Below are positions 26,539-35,297 of a stretch of DNA of 64,000 nt, piece by piece. The notes below the pieces were generated by a model. It saw nothing but the letters and a program-made list of their open reading frames with translations. It made no database searches and was not told the origin of the DNA. This stretch comes from Variovorax saccharolyticus (GTDB lineage: Bacteria; Pseudomonadota; Gammaproteobacteria; Burkholderiales; Burkholderiaceae_C), in the NCBI RefSeq assembly GCF_030316765.1, contig NZ_JASZYT010000005.1, positions 422,244-486,243 on the forward strand, given 5' to 3'. Both the position numbers and the translations under genes were made by a program. Positions within the stretch are counted from its first letter, which is position 1; each line of letters opens with the position of its first letter.

Positions 26539-27516
26539 ATGAACAATCCTTGGCGCTGCGTCGCCGGCCTGGCCCTGGCCGGGTCCGCCACGCTGGCTTG
26601 TGCGGACTACCCCGACAAGCCCGTCACGATCGTCGTGCCGTTCGCGGCCGGCGGGCCTACGGACAAGATCGCCCGCGATCTGGCCGAGGCGCTTCGCAAG
26701 CCGCTGGGGCAGACCGTGATCATCGACAACACGATCGGCGCGGGCGGCACCATCGGCGCGGCCAAGGTGGCCAGGGCGGCGCCCGACGGCTACACGCTGC
26801 TCGTGAGCCACATCGGCATGGCGACCGCCCCCGCGCTTTACCGCAAGCTGAGCTACAAGGTGCCGGAGGACTTCGAGACCCTGGGACTGATCAACGAAGC
26901 ACCGTCGGTCCTGATCGGCAAGCCGAGCCTGGCGGCGAACAGCTTCGCGGAACTGCGCCAGTGGATCGCAGCGAACGGCGCCAGGGTGAACCTCGCGAAC
27001 GCGGGCCTGGGCTCCGCATCGCACCTGTGCGGCCTGATGTTCCAGAGCGCACTGAAGACCCCGCTGACGCCAGTGCCGTACAAGGGGACGGCGCCGGCCA
27101 TGACCGACCTGATCGGCGGGCAGGTCGATGTGATGTGCGAGCAGGCCGTGAACGCAGTGCCGCAGATCGAAGGCAGGAAGGTCAAGGTCTACGGCATCAC
27201 CAGCCTGCAGCGGCTGCCGCTTGCGGCCCTGAACGAGGCGCCGACGCTCTCGGAAGCCGGCCTGAAGGACTTCAACGTCCAGGTGTGGCATGGCCTCTAC
27301 GCCCCGAAGGGCACGCCGCCCGCGGTCGTTGCAACGCTCAACACCGCGTTGCGCGCCGCCTTGAAGGATCCCGAACTGATCAAGCGCGAGGAGGCGCTGG
27401 GACTCACGGTGGTGAACGACGAACGGCTGGACCCCTCGGCCCACAGGAAGTTCGTCGAAGCGGAGAAAGTCCGCTGGGCCAAGGTCATCAGGGACGCGGG
27501 CGAGTACGCCGACTGA
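26539..27516 (+). CDS. Bug/TctC-family periplasmic solute receptor
   Basis: A 325-residue tripartite-tricarboxylate receptor-type binding protein. It has a signal peptide (CVAGLALAGSATLACA) and the family fingerprints YPDKPVTIVVPFAAGGPTDK, IGAGGTIGAAKVARAAPDGY and DLIGGQVDVMCEQ. Bug proteins bind small carboxylates in the periplasm. No TctA/TctB membrane genes lie nearby, as is common in this bacterial family. It is cotranscribed with tarD, so a tartrate-like ligand is the best guess. Confidence 0.88.
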   Translation: MNNPWRCVAGLALAGSATLACADYPDKPVTIVVPFAAGGPTDKIARDLAEALRKPLGQTVIIDNTIGAGGTIGAAKVARAAPDGYTLLVSHIGMATAPALYRKLSYKVPEDFETLGLINEAPSVLIGKPSLAANSFAELRQWIAANGARVNLANAGLGSASHLCGLMFQSALKTPLTPVPYKGTAPAMTDLIGGQVDVMCEQAVNAVPQIEGRKVKVYGITSLQRLPLAALNEAPTLSEAGLKDFNVQVWHGLYAPKGTPPAVVATLNTALRAALKDPELIKREEALGLTVVNDERLDPSAHRKFVEAEKVRWAKVIRDAGEYAD

Positions 27517-27533
27517 GCGCGAAGGGAGCCCCG

Positions 27534-28487
27534 CTACGCAGCCCATCCGAGCACCGGTCCCAGCAACCACAGGGCGACGCTGATCGTCACGAACGACAGC
27601 ACGGTCGCCAGCAGCAGGGCGGCCGCGCACATCTCCTCGAAGCCGTACTTCTGCGCGAGGATGGGGTAGATGCTGAGCATCGGCGTCGCGGCGAAGACCA
27701 CCGCCGCGGCCCGCAGCGTCGGATCGCTCGGCGGCACGAGCCACATCATCACCCCCACCGCCAGGGGGTGCAGCAGGAGCTTGCCGAGGGCGATGGTGGT
27801 CACGTCGCGCCGCATGCCCTTGGTTCTCAGGCCGGTCAACGTGCCGCCGATCACGAACAGCGAGACGGCCGCCGAGGACATGGCCAGCATGTTGATCGTG
27901 CGCGCCAGGACGCCGGTGATCGGGATGCCGATCAGCGAGACCGCCAGGCCCCCGGCGATCGCCAGGATGACCGGATTGCGGGACAGCTGCACCAGCGACT
28001 GCATCAGAATGCGATGCCACTTGCCCGCGCCCGCGTGGCCGCTGTCGGCCATCACCAGCGTGAGCGGAATCATCAGCAGGTTCTCGACCAGCATGCACAT
28101 GGCCAGGCCGACCGCGGCCGAGGACGGCCCGGCGGCCAGTATCGCGATGGGGTAGCCGATGAAGCCGCTGTTCGAGCTGGCGCAGCCGAGTCCGCACAGC
28201 GCACTCAGCGTGAAGCTCTTGCCCTGCCAGCGCCATGCCCAGCCGAAGGCGAGCATCATCACGGCGAGCGAACCGAGGGCGTAGCCCAGCACGTAGCGGC
28301 CGTTCATGACCTCGCCGACCGGGCGCTGGGAGAGTGCGGTGAACACCAGGGCCGGGAGCGCGAACTTGACCACGTAGGTGCCGAGCACCCGCATGTCCAG
28401 CTTGCTGAAGGTGCCTGCGCGCCCGGCCAGGAAGCCGAGCGCGATGACCAGGTAGATGGGGCCGGTGATGGCCAGTGTTTGCAGCAT
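27534..28487 (-). CDS. AEC-family transporter (auxin efflux carrier type)
   Basis: A 317-residue membrane protein with about ten hydrophobic helices in two halves, the AEC/MleP-type layout (ITGPIYLVIALGFLAGRAG, FIGYPIAILAAGPSSAAVGLA, AVVFAATPMLSIYPIL). AEC carriers move organic acids or amino-acid-like anions. The start at 28487 is chosen because homology begins with the first helix. It is convergent with the Bug gene, and lies 102 bases downstream, on the same strand, of the transketolase pair, so it may be the last gene of that operon. Confidence 0.83.
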   Translation of the reverse strand: MLQTLAITGPIYLVIALGFLAGRAGTFSKLDMRVLGTYVVKFALPALVFTALSQRPVGEVMNGRYVLGYALGSLAVMMLAFGWAWRWQGKSFTLSALCGLGCASSNSGFIGYPIAILAAGPSSAAVGLAMCMLVENLLMIPLTLVMADSGHAGAGKWHRILMQSLVQLSRNPVILAIAGGLAVSLIGIPITGVLARTINMLAMSSAAVSLFVIGGTLTGLRTKGMRRDVTTIALGKLLLHPLAVGVMMWLVPPSDPTLRAAAVVFAATPMLSIYPILAQKYGFEEMCAAALLLATVLSFVTISVALWLLGPVLGWAA

Positions 28488-28589
28488 CGCGTCAGCGCGC
28501 CGCGCATCCGTTCCGGCGGATGGCGGCGCAGAAGGGTCCTTCAATGCACCGAGTGTGCCAACTTCGCCGGCGAAGGCGCGCCTGATCGC

Positions 28590-29591
28590 TCAGAGCCAGC
28601 CCTTGATCTGACGGGCCATCGCCGCCGTGGAGATGCCGTAGCGGTCATGCAGTGTCGGCAGCGCCCCCGCATCGAGGAAGGCGTCCGGCAGGCCGATCTG
28701 GCGGAACGCGGTCGCGACGCCCGAGCGCATCAGCAGGCTGGCCACCGCCTCCCCGAGGCCGCCGATCACCGAATGGTTTTCCGCCACCACGACGAGCCTG
28801 CCCAGCCGCCGCACTTCGGCCAGGATCGTCGCCTCGTCGAGCGGCTTGATCGTCGGCACGTGCAGCACCGCGACATCCACGCCCTCGGCCTGGAGCTGCT
28901 GGGCGACTTCCAGCGAGCGCATCGTCATGAAGCCGCTGGAGATCACCAGCACGCTCCTGCCGTCGCGTATCAGCTTGGCCTTGCCGAGCTCGAACTTGTA
29001 GTCGTACTCGTCCAGCACCAGCGGCACGTTGCCGCGTGGCAGCCGCATGTAGACGGGCCCTTGGTGATCGGCCATCTGAGGAACCGCCTGCTCGATGTCG
29101 AGCGCGTCGCAGGGATCGATGATGGTCAGGCCCGGGATGCCGCGCATCAAGGCCAGATCCTCGGTCGCCTGGTGGCTCGGGCCATAGCCGGTGGTCAGCC
29201 CCGGCAGCGCGCAGCACATCTTGACGTTGAGGTTCTCTTCGGCGATCACCTGGTGCACGAAGTCGAAGGCGCGCCGGGTGCCGAAGACCGCATAGGTGGT
29301 CGCGAACGGGATGAAGCCTTCCTTGGCCATGCCGCCCGCAGCCGCCATCAGCAGCTGCTCGGCCATGCCCATCTGGAAGAAGCGCTCGGGATACGCGTTC
29401 GCGAACAGGTGCAGGTCGGTGTACTTGGCGAGATCGGCCGTCATGCCGACGATCTCCGGGCGGTCGCGCCCCAGCTCGACCAGCGCCTTGCCGAAGGGCG
29501 CCGCCTTGACGCGCTGGCCCTCGCCGGCGATGGAGGCGATCATTGCCGAGGTCTTGAGACGCGGCTTCTTTTCGGTGATGGCAGTCATCAT
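28590..29591 (-). CDS. Transketolase, C-terminal subunit
   Basis: A 333-residue protein covering the pyrimidine-binding and C-terminal domains of transketolase. It has the catalytic glutamate region (FFQMGMAEQLLMAAAGG), GLTTGYGPSHQATEDLALMR and the C-terminal ENHSVIGGLGEAV. It is a separate chain that must pair with the product of the adjacent gene. The start is set at 29591, after a GGAG; a second ATG follows directly and overlaps the upstream stop. It probably moves two-carbon units between sugar phosphates or acts on a related ketose substrate. Confidence 0.88.
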   Translation of the reverse strand: MMTAITEKKPRLKTSAMIASIAGEGQRVKAAPFGKALVELGRDRPEIVGMTADLAKYTDLHLFANAYPERFFQMGMAEQLLMAAAGGMAKEGFIPFATTYAVFGTRRAFDFVHQVIAEENLNVKMCCALPGLTTGYGPSHQATEDLALMRGIPGLTIIDPCDALDIEQAVPQMADHQGPVYMRLPRGNVPLVLDEYDYKFELGKAKLIRDGRSVLVISSGFMTMRSLEVAQQLQAEGVDVAVLHVPTIKPLDEATILAEVRRLGRLVVVAENHSVIGGLGEAVASLLMRSGVATAFRQIGLPDAFLDAGALPTLHDRYGISTAAMARQIKGWL

Positions 29592-30427
29592 TCGGCTCCT
29601 TCGGTTTGCGTGTGGTCGACATGGGCGATGGCCTGCTGCCATTCGGGCGGGTCGACGCGGATGAAGTGGTTCTTGTCCCGGGTTTCCAGGAACGGGACGC
29701 CCCGGCCCATCAAGGTGTCGAAGAGGATCACGCGCGGCCTGTCCTCCTTCAGTTCACGCGCCGCATCGAAGGCGGCGATGACCGCCGGCAGGTCGTTGCC
29801 GTTCACGCGCTGCACGTGCCAGCCGAATGCTTCCCATTTGTCGGCCAGCGGCTCGAAGCCCATGATCTTTCCGGACGGGCCGTCGGCCTGCTGGTTGTTG
29901 ATGTCGACCAGGCAGATCAGATTCGACAGGCGGTGGTGGGCGGCGCCCATCGCCGCCTCCCAGGTCGAGCCCTCGTCCAGCTCGCCGTCGGACATCGAGT
30001 TGTAGACGAAGGCCGGGTTCTTTTTCAAACGCAGCCCGAGCGCCATGCCGACCGCGATCGGAAGGCCCTGGCCGAGCGAACCGCCGGACATCTCCATGCC
30101 GGGCGTATAGGTGGCCATGCCCGACATCGGCAGCCGGCTGTCGTCGCTGCCGTAGGTTTCCAGCTCGTCCTCGGCAATGGTCCCGGCCTCGATCAGCGCC
30201 GCATAGAAGGCGATGGCGTAGTGGCCGTGCGACAGCAGGAAGCGGTCGCGGCCTTCCCACTCCGGGTCCTCGGGCCTGTAGGTCATCGCGTGCTTGTAGG
30301 CGACCGCGAGCACATCGGCCCATCCCAGCGCCTGGCCGATGTAGCCCTGCCCTTGAACCTCGCCCATGCGCAGGGCGTAGCGGCGGATGCGGTAGGCGCT
30401 TTGTTGAAGCGTCGATAAGTCAGACAT
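29588..30427 (-). CDS. Transketolase, N-terminal (thiamine diphosphate-binding) subunit
   Basis: A 279-residue protein equal to the N-terminal pyrophosphate-binding domain of transketolase. It carries LSHGHYAIAFYAAL, GSLGQGLPIAVGMALG and the thiamine diphosphate/Mg motif MSDGELDEGSTWEAAM ending in NLICLVDINNQQADG. Its stop overlaps the start of the C-terminal subunit, so the two halves are made together. Split transketolases are typical of specialised catabolic operons. Here the companions are a TRAP transporter and an SDR dehydrogenase. Confidence 0.88.
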   Translation of the reverse strand: MSDLSTLQQSAYRIRRYALRMGEVQGQGYIGQALGWADVLAVAYKHAMTYRPEDPEWEGRDRFLLSHGHYAIAFYAALIEAGTIAEDELETYGSDDSRLPMSGMATYTPGMEMSGGSLGQGLPIAVGMALGLRLKKNPAFVYNSMSDGELDEGSTWEAAMGAAHHRLSNLICLVDINNQQADGPSGKIMGFEPLADKWEAFGWHVQRVNGNDLPAVIAAFDAARELKEDRPRVILFDTLMGRGVPFLETRDKNHFIRVDPPEWQQAIAHVDHTQTEGAE

Positions 30428-30464
30428 GGAAATCTCCTTGGGAGAGTGAGTTGAGAGGCGAGAG

Positions 30465-32354
30465 TCAGAGGAAGCCGACAGAGATCCAGGGGATCGCCGC
30501 CACCAGCACGGTCCCGAGGAACAGCGCGACCATGTAGCCCACGATCGGCTTCATCCCTTCGTTCGGATGAATCCGGCTGATGGCGCAGGCCGCGTAGTAG
30601 CCGACCCCGAAGGGCGGCGCGAAGAGGCCGATGCCCATCGCGAGGGTCACGACCATCGCGTAGTGCACCTCGTGGATGCCGACCTGGCGGGCGATGGGGA
30701 AGAGCAGGGGGCCCAGCAGCACGATGGCAGGGATGCCCTCGAGCACCGAGCCGAGGATGATGAAGGCGAGCACCGAGACCGCCATGAAGGTGACCGCGCC
30801 GCCGGGCAAGGCCTTCATCGCATCGGCCAGCGCGGTCGAGAATCCCGACTGGGTCAGCGCCCAGGCCATGCCGGTGGCAGCACCGATGATGAACAGGATG
30901 GAGCCGGAGAGCGACGCGGTGCTGACCAGCATCGGATAGATCCGCTTCCAGTCGAACTGCCGGTACACCAGCAGTCCGGCGATCACGGCGTAGACGATGC
31001 CGATGGTGGACACCTCGGTCGCGGTGGCGACGCCCTCGACCACCGCAGCGCGGATGACGACCGGCAGCGCGAGGGCAGGGATCGAGATCAGGAACGACTT
31101 GGCGATCTCGCGACCGCTCGCCTTTCGAACGCCCGACAGGTCCTCGCCCCGGTAGCGCCACCAGACCAGTGCGGCCAGGGTCACGCCCACCACGAGCCCG
31201 GGCAGCAGGCCACCGGTGAAGAGCGCGGCGATCGAGACACCGGTGGCGGAGCCGATCGTGATCAGCACCAGGGACGGCGGGATCGTCTCGGTCTGCGCGC
31301 CCGTGGCGGAAAGCAGGGCGACCAGGTCGCCGGGTTTCGCACCGCGCTTGCGCATCTCCGGGAACAGTGCCGGCGCCACGGCCGCCATGTCGGCCGCCTT
31401 GGACCCCGAGATGCCCGAGACCAGGTACATCGCACCGATCAGCACGTAGGAGAGTCCGCCGCGCACGTGCCCCAGCAGGCTGGCCAGGAAGTTGACCATG
31501 GCGCGCGCAATGCCGGTCATCTCGATGAGCAGGCCCAGCAGGACGAACAGCGGGACGGCGAGCAGGATCAGATGGCTCATGCCTTCGTCCATCCGGCCGA
31601 CGATGACCACGGTGGGCGTGCTGGTCGTCAGCGCGATGTAGCCGAAGGTCGCCAGCCCGAAGGAGAACGCGATCGGCAGGCCGAGCAGCACCATGGCGCC
31701 GACGCCGAGCACGAAGAACAGGAACAGATTCCAGTTCCCGAGCGACTTGAACAGCGGCCCCGCCAGCGCCATCGCCGCGATGACGAGCGCAACCACGCCC
31801 AATGCCAGCACGGCGTCCTTCATCCGGCCCAGCCTGAAGATCTGCATCAGGCCGACCAGCAGCATCAGGCCCAGGCCGACCGGCAGCGCCGAGGCCCGCC
31901 ATGAGTTCGGAATGCCCATCGCCGGCGTCGTGACGAAGACTTCGTCCTGCGCGAACTCGTAGGCCGGGTGAAGCACGAATGCGAGGAAGGCGACCGCGGC
32001 AGCGATCGCGACCAGGTCCAGGAAGGCGCGCTGTCGGGCATCGAGCCTGCCGACGATCGCCGTCATGCGCATGTGCTCGCCGCGCTGGAAGGCAACGATC
32101 GATCCCAGCATCGCGAGCCAGAGGAACAGGATCGATGCCAGTTCGTCGGACCATACGAGCGGCTCGTGGAAGACATAGCGGCTGGTCACCCCGGCGAGCA
32201 GCACCACGACCTCGGCCAGCACCAGCAGGGCGGCCGGGACTTCGACCAGCGTGGCGATGGCCTTGTTCAAGCTCTCGAGCCATGCGACAGGTGCGCGCTG
32301 GCTGAATGGGTCCATGTGCCCGGTAGCGCCGGGCTCGTCACTAGAGATGTTCAT
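30465..32354 (-). CDS. TRAP transporter, fused DctQ-DctM membrane protein
   Basis: A 629-residue inner-membrane protein. The first roughly 200 residues form the small DctQ-like unit with four helices (LLVLAEVVVLLAGVTSRYVFHEPLVW is split here by function only; the key aromatic is in SRYVFHEPLVWSDE). The remainder is the large DctM permease with about twelve helices and the conserved VPLFVLLGLLIE and SGISGSKAADMAAVAPAL. The fusion of the two units in one chain is known in some TRAP systems. It works with the DctP receptor encoded upstream, driven by the sodium or proton gradient. Confidence 0.88.
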   Translation of the reverse strand: MNISSDEPGATGHMDPFSQRAPVAWLESLNKAIATLVEVPAALLVLAEVVVLLAGVTSRYVFHEPLVWSDELASILFLWLAMLGSIVAFQRGEHMRMTAIVGRLDARQRAFLDLVAIAAAVAFLAFVLHPAYEFAQDEVFVTTPAMGIPNSWRASALPVGLGLMLLVGLMQIFRLGRMKDAVLALGVVALVIAAMALAGPLFKSLGNWNLFLFFVLGVGAMVLLGLPIAFSFGLATFGYIALTTSTPTVVIVGRMDEGMSHLILLAVPLFVLLGLLIEMTGIARAMVNFLASLLGHVRGGLSYVLIGAMYLVSGISGSKAADMAAVAPALFPEMRKRGAKPGDLVALLSATGAQTETIPPSLVLITIGSATGVSIAALFTGGLLPGLVVGVTLAALVWWRYRGEDLSGVRKASGREIAKSFLISIPALALPVVIRAAVVEGVATATEVSTIGIVYAVIAGLLVYRQFDWKRIYPMLVSTASLSGSILFIIGAATGMAWALTQSGFSTALADAMKALPGGAVTFMAVSVLAFIILGSVLEGIPAIVLLGPLLFPIARQVGIHEVHYAMVVTLAMGIGLFAPPFGVGYYAACAISRIHPNEGMKPIVGYMVALFLGTVLVAAIPWISVGFL

Positions 32355-32435
32355 GGGTTTCTTTCATGCGACGGGCGGCCGCCGGCCTCCGCGGTGTTGC
32401 GGCTCACCCGTCACGCAGTTCATCGAAGGGAGCCA

Positions 32436-32460
32436 CTCGCCCCGGAGACCACCGGGCGAG
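32436..32460. promoter_or_regulatory. Intercistronic hairpin between dctP-like and dctQM-like genes
   Basis: In the 125-base spacer an inverted repeat, CTCGCCC(C)GG-AGACCA-CCGGGCGAG, can form a stem of nine base pairs with one bulged base and a six-base loop. There is no following T-run on the minus strand. Such stems between a receptor gene and its permease gene often stabilise the upstream message and keep receptor levels higher than permease levels. Confidence 0.5.
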
Positions 32461-32479
32461 CGAGCGATTGGCTTGCCTG

Positions 32480-33496
32480 TCAGCCGAGCTTTCCGGAGAC
32501 CTTCTCCAGGAGCTCCCAGGGCGCTGCGCCGTACTTCGTCTTCCACTCGCCGTAGAAGCCGGTGGTGGCCAGCTTCTTGCGGAAGTCGTCCTGCTGGACG
32601 TCGATGAAGCTGATGCCCTTGGCCTTGAGATCGGTCATCAGGCTGGTGCTGAGCCTTGCCACGTCGGCCCGCTGGTCGGTCGCGGACTTGTCGATCTCCC
32701 GGGTGATGATCTGCTGCACGTCCGGCGGCAGCTTCTGGAATGCGCGCTTGTTGCCGAGCACCCAGTAGCCGTCCCAGACATGGCCGGTCAGGCTGCAGGT
32801 CTTCTGGACTTCATAGAGCCGCGCGGTGGCGATGATGGCCAGCGGGTTCTCCTGGCCTTCCACCACCTTGGTCTGCAGGGCGGTGTACACCTCGTTGAAG
32901 TTGATCGGCGAGGGCGCGGCGTCCAGGGACTTGAACAGCGAAGTCAGCGGAGGTGCCGCCGGCACCCGCACCTTGAAGCCCTTCAGGTCGGCGGCGGACT
33001 TGATCTCGCGCCCGGACGAGGTGACGTGGCGGAAACCGTTGTCCCAGATCTTCGAGACGGTGATGAGAGGCGTCTTCGCGATCTCGGCGCGAATGTGGTT
33101 GCCCAGGTCCCCGTCCATCGCCTTCCAGACATCGTCGTAGTTCTTGAAAGCGAAGCCGACGCTCGTGATGCCCGAAACAGGCACGAAGGTCGACAGGATC
33201 AGCGACGACAGGTTGAAGAACTCGACCGAGCCATTCCGGACCTGCGTCAGCAGGTCGGTGTCGCTGCCGAGCTGGTTGGCGGGGAAGAGCTTGATATTGA
33301 CCCGGCCCGACGTCGCTTCGCGGATGCGGTCGTGCGCTTCCTTGGCGCGCAGGTTGACCGGGTGCGTCGGATCCTGGCCGGTCGCGTACTTGAGTTCGAA
33401 CTCCGCGGCGTCCGCCCTGCGCGTGACGATCGAGAACAGCGGCAATGCAGCACCTGCGGCCAGCAGCTGGCGACGAGTGAATTTCGTTTCGGTCAT
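32480..33496 (-). CDS. TRAP transporter solute receptor, DctP family
   Basis: A 338-residue periplasmic receptor with a twin-arginine-like signal (MTETKFTRRQLLAAGAALPL, cleavage near RADA). DctP fold markers are ELKYATGQDPTHPVN, the carboxylate-binding arginine region GFKVRVPAAPP, and VVEGQENPLAIIATARLYEVQK. Receptors of this type bind carboxylates or sugar acids. The position downstream of the SDR gene and upstream of the transporter and transketolase genes ties it to the same substrate pathway. Confidence 0.9.
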   Translation of the reverse strand: MTETKFTRRQLLAAGAALPLFSIVTRRADAAEFELKYATGQDPTHPVNLRAKEAHDRIREATSGRVNIKLFPANQLGSDTDLLTQVRNGSVEFFNLSSLILSTFVPVSGITSVGFAFKNYDDVWKAMDGDLGNHIRAEIAKTPLITVSKIWDNGFRHVTSSGREIKSAADLKGFKVRVPAAPPLTSLFKSLDAAPSPINFNEVYTALQTKVVEGQENPLAIIATARLYEVQKTCSLTGHVWDGYWVLGNKRAFQKLPPDVQQIITREIDKSATDQRADVARLSTSLMTDLKAKGISFIDVQQDDFRKKLATTGFYGEWKTKYGAAPWELLEKVSGKLG

Positions 33497-33534
33497 GTCT
33501 GTCTCCTGTTTATGGAATGAGAGGGAACGCTGAT

Positions 33535-34287
33535 TCAATGAATCAACATGCCGCCGTTGACGTCGAGCGTGATGCCGGTGCAGTAGAGCGACAGGTCGCT
33601 GGCAAGGAATACGCAGGCGCCGGCAATGTCCTCGGCGCGGCCCAGGCGGGCGAGCGGAATGGTCTCGGCGATCTCCGCCTTCTTCTCTTCGGTGAGCTTG
33701 CCCTTGATGATGTCGGTGCCGATCAGGCCGGGCGCGATGCTGTTGATGCGGATGCCCTCGGGTCCGAACTCCCGCGCCATGGCGCGCGCCAGGCCCAGCA
33801 CACCCGCCTTTGCCGCCGAGTAGTGCGGGCCGCCCAGAATGCCGCCGCCGCGCTGGGCGGACACCGACGAGATGCAGACGATCGATCCGCTCCCCTGTTC
33901 CTGCATGGCGGGCAGGACCGCCTGCGACATGTACAAGGTGCCGCGCAGGCTGACGTCGAGGATGCGGTCGTAGTCGGTGCCGCTGATAGCGAGCGTCCTG
34001 GCCGGCTGCGTGATGCCTGCGTTGTTGACCAGGGCATCGATGCGGCCGAAGGCCTCGAGCACCGCCGCGGCGGCCGCATCGCACGAAGCCTTGTCGGTGA
34101 CGTCGGCAACGATCCCCCGATGGCCGGGGCCGAGCTGGGCGGCCGCCGCGGCAGGGTCGGCGCGCTCCAGGTCGAGCACGGCGACCCGGGCTCCGTGGGC
34201 CGCCATCAGGCGTGCCGTGGCGAACCCGAGCCCGTTGAGGCCGGCGCCGCCGGTGATGACGACGGTCTTGTCTTTGAGCAGCAGCAT
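33535..34287 (-). CDS. Short-chain dehydrogenase/reductase
   Basis: A 250-residue classical SDR with the cofactor loop TGGAGLNGLGFATA near residue 12, NNAGIT, the catalytic serine in CISSVSAQ, the YSAAK active-site tyrosine and lysine, and the C-terminal DVNGGMLIH. Asp38 after the second strand (VAVLDLERAD) suggests NAD preference. It is the first gene of the minus-strand operon and probably oxidises a polyol or sugar acid before the transketolase step. The exact substrate is not readable from sequence. Confidence 0.88.
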   Translation of the reverse strand: MLLLKDKTVVITGGAGLNGLGFATARLMAAHGARVAVLDLERADPAAAAAQLGPGHRGIVADVTDKASCDAAAAAVLEAFGRIDALVNNAGITQPARTLAISGTDYDRILDVSLRGTLYMSQAVLPAMQEQGSGSIVCISSVSAQRGGGILGGPHYSAAKAGVLGLARAMAREFGPEGIRINSIAPGLIGTDIIKGKLTEEKKAEIAETIPLARLGRAEDIAGACVFLASDLSLYCTGITLDVNGGMLIH

Positions 34288-34364
34288 CGATGTGTCTCCA
34301 GAGTGGTGTGGAGCCGATGGTCGTTCGCTGCGAGCATGACGACAAGCGATGTATTTTCAGCCTA

Positions 34365-34383
34365 AGATGACGGTTCATCATCT
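34365..34383. promoter_or_regulatory. LysR-type box between the SDR operon and its divergent regulator
   Basis: AGATGA-N7-TCATCT contains the T-N11-A core typical of LysR recognition sites, in the 114-base gap between the SDR start and the LysR start. It ends 18 bases before the LysR ATG, so it is well placed for autoregulation and for control of the divergent catabolic operon. Confidence 0.55.
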
Positions 34384-34401
34384 AACGACCGGGTTGACCC
34401 T

Positions 34402-35286
34402 ATGTCCGCATTGCCCGCCGTGACCAACCTGCAGGCCTTCGAGGCCGTTGCCCGCCGCAGGAGCTTTGCGCTCGCCGCCTCGGAACTCCATCTCACCGCC
34501 TCGGCCATCAGCCATCAGGTTTCGCGCCTCGAAGCCCACCTGGGCGTGCGGCTGTTCGAGCGCAGCGCCCACGGCGTGCGGCTCAGCGCTGCCGGCGACA
34601 TGTACCTGTCGAAGGTGGGCGGCGCGCTGCAGGCGATCGCCTCGGCGACGGACGATCTGCGCCAGGGCGTGAGCAACAGCCTCTACGTGCACTCGGCACC
34701 CAGCATCGCCAGCCTCTGGCTGATGTCGCGGCTGCGCCGCTTTGCCCAGGCCTACCCGGACATCTCGCTCAACCTGTCAGCCGCGCACACGCCCAGCGAC
34801 TTCGCCCTCGGCCAGTCTGATATCGACATCCGCTATGGAATACCGAACTGGCCCGACCTCGTGGTCGAACCCTTGTTCGAGGAACGCATCGTGCCGCTGG
34901 CCAGTCCTGCGTTCATCCGGCAGAACGGCTTGAAGCGCGTCGAGCAACTCTCCGCCGTGAAGCTGATCCAGAGCAACGTCAGCGTGGTTCAGTGGTCGGA
35001 CTGGTTCGCGCAGTTCAGCGACAAGCGGGCGCCGGACTGGTTCGCGGTGCGCTTCGATCGGGCCCAGATGTCGCTCGACGCCGCCACCCAGGGTCTCGGC
35101 GTCGCGCTCGAGAGCACGACGATTGCCGCGAGACACATTGCAGAGCGCAAGCTCAAGCCCGTGTTCGGCCTCGATCTGGCCGTCAGGGTCAAGGCGCATT
35201 TCGCCGTCTATCCGCCGCGGCACGCCAGGCGACCCTCCGTGGAGGCCTTCCTGGAATGGCTCCACTCGGAGGCGGCCGCAGGCTGA
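34402..35286 (+). CDS. LysR-family regulator (GcvA-like) of the SDR/TRAP/transketolase operon
   Basis: A 294-residue LysR regulator with the N-terminal helix-turn-helix (FEAVARRRSFALAASELHLTASAISHQVSRLEAHLG) and an effector domain of the GcvA-like subtype (SLWLMSRLRRFAQAYPDISL, DIDIRYG). It is divergent from the SDR gene with a T-N11-A box in the gap. Its stop lies 12 bases from the end of the convergent monooxygenase-esterase gene. Confidence 0.9.
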   Translation: MSALPAVTNLQAFEAVARRRSFALAASELHLTASAISHQVSRLEAHLGVRLFERSAHGVRLSAAGDMYLSKVGGALQAIASATDDLRQGVSNSLYVHSAPSIASLWLMSRLRRFAQAYPDISLNLSAAHTPSDFALGQSDIDIRYGIPNWPDLVVEPLFEERIVPLASPAFIRQNGLKRVEQLSAVKLIQSNVSVVQWSDWFAQFSDKRAPDWFAVRFDRAQMSLDAATQGLGVALESTTIAARHIAERKLKPVFGLDLAVRVKAHFAVYPPRHARRPSVEAFLEWLHSEAAAG

Positions 35287-35297
35287 ACGCGCGGGCC

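Noticed and set aside
26550..30005. A very long plus-strand open frame across the Bug, AEC and transketolase genes
   Set aside because: It crosses real genes in other frames and on the other strand, shows no family motif and is rich in Arg, Gln and Gly as expected of a shadow.
28590..34287. Assignment of the split transketolase operon to the sulfo-transketolase pathway
   Set aside because: No sulfoquinovosidase, isomerase or sulfoacetaldehyde enzyme is present, and a split transketolase alone is not diagnostic.
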